Source: Calditrichia bacterium (GTDB lineage Bacteria > Calditrichota > Calditrichia > Calditrichales > Calditrichaceae). Taken from it: a stretch of DNA of 8,186 nt. Both the position numbers and the translations under genes were made by a program. The DNA lies in assembly GCA_027039465.1 (NCBI GenBank), contig JALWEA010000475.1, positions 1 to 8,186 on the forward strand. The letters run 5' to 3'. A model generated the notes under the pieces. That model worked only from the letters and a program-made list of their open reading frames with translations, had not been told where the DNA came from and searched no databases. Shown in pieces: positions 6,054 to 8,186 of the stretch. Position 1 is the stretch's first letter; each line of letters begins with the position of its first letter.

Positions 6054-7973
6054 ATGAAACGCACTTTATTTTTAATGATTGGCCTTCTCTTTTTCTTTTC
6101 CATGTCTGCTTTTGCACAAAACCGGAGTTCCATTTACGTGCCAGTGAATATTCGGAAGGCGTACACTAACGGCACGCGTTCTTACGACGGTCTGCCGGGA
6201 GCCAAGTATTGGCAGAATCATTCCCAATATTCCATTCAAGCCCGTTTTGATCCGGCTACAAATATTTTAAGCGGCCATGAAACCATCGTCTATTTCAATG
6301 AAAGTCCGGATACTTTGCGCCGTCTGTACATGCGTCTCTATCAGAATCTGTTCGAAAAGGGGAATTTACGTGACTGGCCGGTTGATGTTTCGGATCTCCA
6401 CAATGGCATCGAGCTTTCGGATGTTAAAATCAACGGTAAATCCATTGAAATGCCGCCCAAGCCATGGCGCATGAACTCTTACGGAACGGTAATCTCGTTT
6501 CCTTTAAAAGAATCGCCTTTGGCACCGGGCAAAGAAATCAGGCTGGAACTTAAATGGAAACTGCATATTGCCCGCAAGTCGCCTTTGCGTATGGGAACGT
6601 ATGATTCCACTTCATTTTTTATCGGCTACTGGTATCCGCAAATGGCCGTTTATGACGATATTGACGGTTGGGATCGTTTTACTTACAGCGGGTTGCAGGA
6701 ATTTTATAATGATTTTTCAGATTATGATGTTCAAATTACGGTGCCCAAAAATTACGTGGTATGGGCTACGGGACGTTTGCAAAATATTTCCGAAGTATTG
6801 CAGCCGCACATTGTGAAGCGTTACCAATCGGCTTTTAAAAAAGATGAGATCATTCATGTGATTACCGAACAGGATCTTCAGGCTCATCGGGTAACCGCCG
6901 ATCACGATTCAAACACTTTCCATTACAAGGCACAGCATGTACCGGATTTTGCCTTTGCTCTCAGCGACCATTATCTTTGGGATTTGACGCATCTGGATTT
7001 AAAAACAAATCCCAAACGCAATGTATTGATTGGGGCTGCTTACAAAAAGGACGCCGACAATTTCGACCAAGTAGCTGAAATTGCTAAAAAATCGGTTTTG
7101 TATTATTCCACGGAAATGCCGGCCGTTCCATTCCCATTTCCTTCTTTGACCGTGTTCAACGGCGGCGGAGGCATGGAATATCCGATGATGGTTAATGAGG
7201 GAGCGCCTAAAAAATGGAGTAGCACGGTGCATGTAACGACGCACGAGATATGCCACACCTATTTTCCGTTTATGATGGGCATTAATGAGCGCAAATATGC
7301 CTGGATGGACGAAGGTTGGGCAACCATGCTGCCGTTCGAGTTGCAACAACGCGAAGCGCCGGGCTACGATCCCATTGAACGCACCATCGGACGTTATTTG
7401 CATATTGCCGGCAGCGAAAATGATGTGCCTATGATTGTTCCGACCATTGTTTACGGAGCCAATGCCCGCACGTCGTATCGGAATGCTTCGTACAATCGAC
7501 CTGGCATCGCCTATTACTTGCTGGAACAATTGGTTGGCAAGGAACAATTTGTGAAGATCATGCGGGAATACATTCGACGTTGGCAGGGGAAACACCCTGG
7601 TCCTTTTGATTTCTTTTTTACTGTAAATAATGTTTTGGGTGAAGATTTGGGCTGGTTCTGGAAGCCCTGGTTCTACGGCTTTGGCTATCCCGATTTGGCA
7701 TTGAAGAAAAAGCAAAAAACAGGTAAAGAAATTATTGTTGATGTGGTTAAAAAAGGTTTGCTGCCGATACCGGTGAAATTAACGGTCCTGTTTCAGGACA
7801 GCAGTAAAAAAACGATTGAGAAACCCATGCGTATTTGGAAAGACGAGAAAAAAGAAATTGAAATACAAATTGCCAAAGAAAAGCCGATTTTAAAAATTGA
7901 ATTGGGCGATGCGCATATTCCCGATTTGAAAGAAAAAAATAACGTGTTGAGAATAAGCGAGGTAAAAAAGTAA
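6054..7973 (+). CDS. Exported M1 family zinc metallopeptidase (aminopeptidase N-like)
   Basis: A 639-residue secreted or periplasmic peptidase likely to remove N-terminal residues from peptides. Residues 1-22 are a signal peptide (MKRTLF, hydrophobic run, SAFAQ). A beta-rich N-terminal domain (about 45-330) leads into the gluzincin catalytic domain. The M1 exopeptidase motif appears as GGMEYP (372-377, in place of GAMEN). The zinc site is H397-E-I-C-H401 followed after exactly 18 residues by E420 in WMDEGWA. Y480 in SYNRPG is the probable transition-state tyrosine. The catalytic domain closes with WFYGFGYPDL, and about 80 residues of beta-rich C-terminal domain follow. All expected catalytic residues are present, so activity is likely; specificity cannot be read. 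The start is set by AGGGGG at 6043-6048. It is transcribed divergently from the DUF2147 gene, which is also exported. The two may share control, but a functional link is only inferred. Length is normal for secreted bacterial members with a short C-terminal domain. Confidence 0.95.
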   Translation: MKRTLFLMIGLLFFFSMSAFAQNRSSIYVPVNIRKAYTNGTRSYDGLPGAKYWQNHSQYSIQARFDPATNILSGHETIVYFNESPDTLRRLYMRLYQNLFEKGNLRDWPVDVSDLHNGIELSDVKINGKSIEMPPKPWRMNSYGTVISFPLKESPLAPGKEIRLELKWKLHIARKSPLRMGTYDSTSFFIGYWYPQMAVYDDIDGWDRFTYSGLQEFYNDFSDYDVQITVPKNYVVWATGRLQNISEVLQPHIVKRYQSAFKKDEIIHVITEQDLQAHRVTADHDSNTFHYKAQHVPDFAFALSDHYLWDLTHLDLKTNPKRNVLIGAAYKKDADNFDQVAEIAKKSVLYYSTEMPAVPFPFPSLTVFNGGGGMEYPMMVNEGAPKKWSSTVHVTTHEICHTYFPFMMGINERKYAWMDEGWATMLPFELQQREAPGYDPIERTIGRYLHIAGSENDVPMIVPTIVYGANARTSYRNASYNRPGIAYYLLEQLVGKEQFVKIMREYIRRWQGKHPGPFDFFFTVNNVLGEDLGWFWKPWFYGFGYPDLALKKKQKTGKEIIVDVVKKGLLPIPVKLTVLFQDSSKKTIEKPMRIWKDEKKEIEIQIAKEKPILKIELGDAHIPDLKEKNNVLRISEVKK

Positions 7974-7981
7974 ATGTTGTT

Positions 7982-8046
7982 TTTTCGGACTGATTGCTAT
8001 CAGTCCGAAAACACTTGTCATCTGACTGATAGCAATCAGTCAGATG
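7982..8046. repeat. Twin perfect hairpins with reverse-complement cores
   Basis: Hairpin 1 (7982-8011) has a perfect 13-bp stem, TTTTCGGACTGAT against ATCAGTCCGAAAA, with loop TGCT. Hairpin 2 (8019-8046) has a perfect 12-bp stem, CATCTGACTGAT against ATCAGTCAGATG, with loop AGCA. The 18-nt cores GACTGATTGCTATCAGTC (7988-8005) and GACTGATAGCAATCAGTC (8024-8041) are exact reverse complements of each other, separated by 18 nt. The outer stem bases differ between the two hairpins. In RNA the two cores could also pair with each other as one 18-bp stem, and the two loops are complementary. Hairpin 2 is followed by TTTT (8047-8050) and may act as a weak terminator; hairpin 1 has no T run on its 3' side in either direction. 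This looks like a paired intergenic palindromic element or tandem 3'-end structure after the peptidase gene. Confidence 0.85.
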
Positions 8047-8060
8047 TTTTCACGGATTTA

Positions 8061-8097
8061 ACAAAGGGTGGTGCCCGGCACTGCCCTTTTGTAATTT
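8061..8097 (+). terminator. Terminator-like hairpin downstream of the peptidase gene
   Basis: ACAAAGGG-TG-GTGC (8061-8074) folds on GCAC-TG-CCC-TTTTGT (8078-8092) around a CCG loop. The two TG/TG positions become U-G wobbles in RNA, and one T is bulged. The 3' side is TTTTGTAATTT (8087-8097), an interrupted U run. This is a plausible intrinsic terminator for the M1 peptidase transcript, stronger than the TTTT after the second twin hairpin. Confidence 0.5.
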
Positions 8098-8125
8098 ACC
8101 GTAGAACGTAATTGTAAAGTAAGAT

Positions 8126-8186
8126 ATGAAGTTTTACGAAAAAGATTCGGCAAAAATAAAGGCAGCCGCCTTTTTACGTAATATCT
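8126..8186 (+). CDS. Possible start of another gene, cut by the right edge
   Basis: ATG at 8126 opens a frame with no stop to the window end, reading MKFYEKDSAKIKAAAFLRNI. Twenty codons are too few to recognise a family. The upstream sequence (GTAAAGTAAGAT) gives only a weak AAGTAAG as an SD, and no good promoter is visible after the terminator-like hairpin at 8061-8092. Within it AAAGGC-AGCC-GCCTTT (8158-8173) can form a six-pair hairpin with T runs, so the alternative is that this stretch is non-coding and ends a gene arriving from the right on the minus strand. Confidence 0.35.
   Translation, partial: MKFYEKDSAKIKAAAFLRNI

Noticed and set aside
6999..7715. A 238-codon open frame on the minus strand inside the peptidase gene
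   Set aside because: It lies wholly antisense to a well-supported M1 catalytic domain, has no recognisable motifs and no SD, and has the composition expected of a codon-bias shadow.
7982..8011. First twin hairpin as an intrinsic terminator
   Set aside because: The T run is on the 5' side of the stem in both directions; the 3' side reads AAAACAC on plus and AACAAC-like on minus, so it lacks the required U run.
7988..8041. CRISPR repeats or transposon terminal inverted repeats
   Set aside because: There are only two copies 36 bp apart, each itself a hairpin, with an 18-nt gap too small for cargo, no target duplication and no cas or transposase gene.

Overview
The window reads as ordinary chromosomal DNA from a free-living, Gram-negative-type bacterium. 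The main clues are two predicted exported proteins, sigma-70-like promoters, clear Shine-Dalgarno (SD) sites and moderate GC content. The carbamoyl-phosphate synthase large subunit belongs to the eukaryote-like (CAD/CPS1-like) branch, which as I recall also occurs in Bacteroidetes and relatives. The AGGAG-type SD sites and a TATAAT promoter do not fit typical Bacteroidetes, so a neighbouring phylum such as Calditrichota or a relative is my best guess. That placement is inference.

Layout: 1-2249 (+) is the 3' two thirds or more of carB, cut by the window edge. A 322-bp AT-rich gap (2250-2571) holds only inverted repeats. 2572-4341 (+) encodes a PAS-GGDEF-EAL cyclic-di-GMP enzyme with both catalytic domains apparently intact. 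It converges, with a 10-bp gap, on 4352-5356 (-), a Gfo/Idh/MocA oxidoreductase resembling dimeric dihydrodiol dehydrogenase. Upstream of that on the same strand is 5419-5862 (-), a small exported DUF2147 protein. A strong intrinsic terminator lies between these two minus-strand genes, ending just before the SD of the oxidoreductase. A compact divergent promoter region (about 5940-6020) drives DUF2147 leftward and, rightward, 6054-7973 (+), an exported M1-family zinc metallopeptidase. After the peptidase come two perfect hairpins whose 18-nt cores are reverse complements of each other, then a terminator-like hairpin, then a possible start of another gene running off the right edge.

The genes do not form one obvious pathway: pyrimidine/arginine precursor synthesis, second-messenger turnover, a sugar/diol-type oxidoreductase and two envelope proteins. 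The only clear regulatory coupling is the shared divergent promoter of DUF2147 and the peptidase. I see no defence system, mobile element, CRISPR array or novel multi-gene system. The most unusual non-coding signals are the mirrored twin hairpins at 7982-8046, the back-to-back promoters, and the terminator abutting the oxidoreductase SD.
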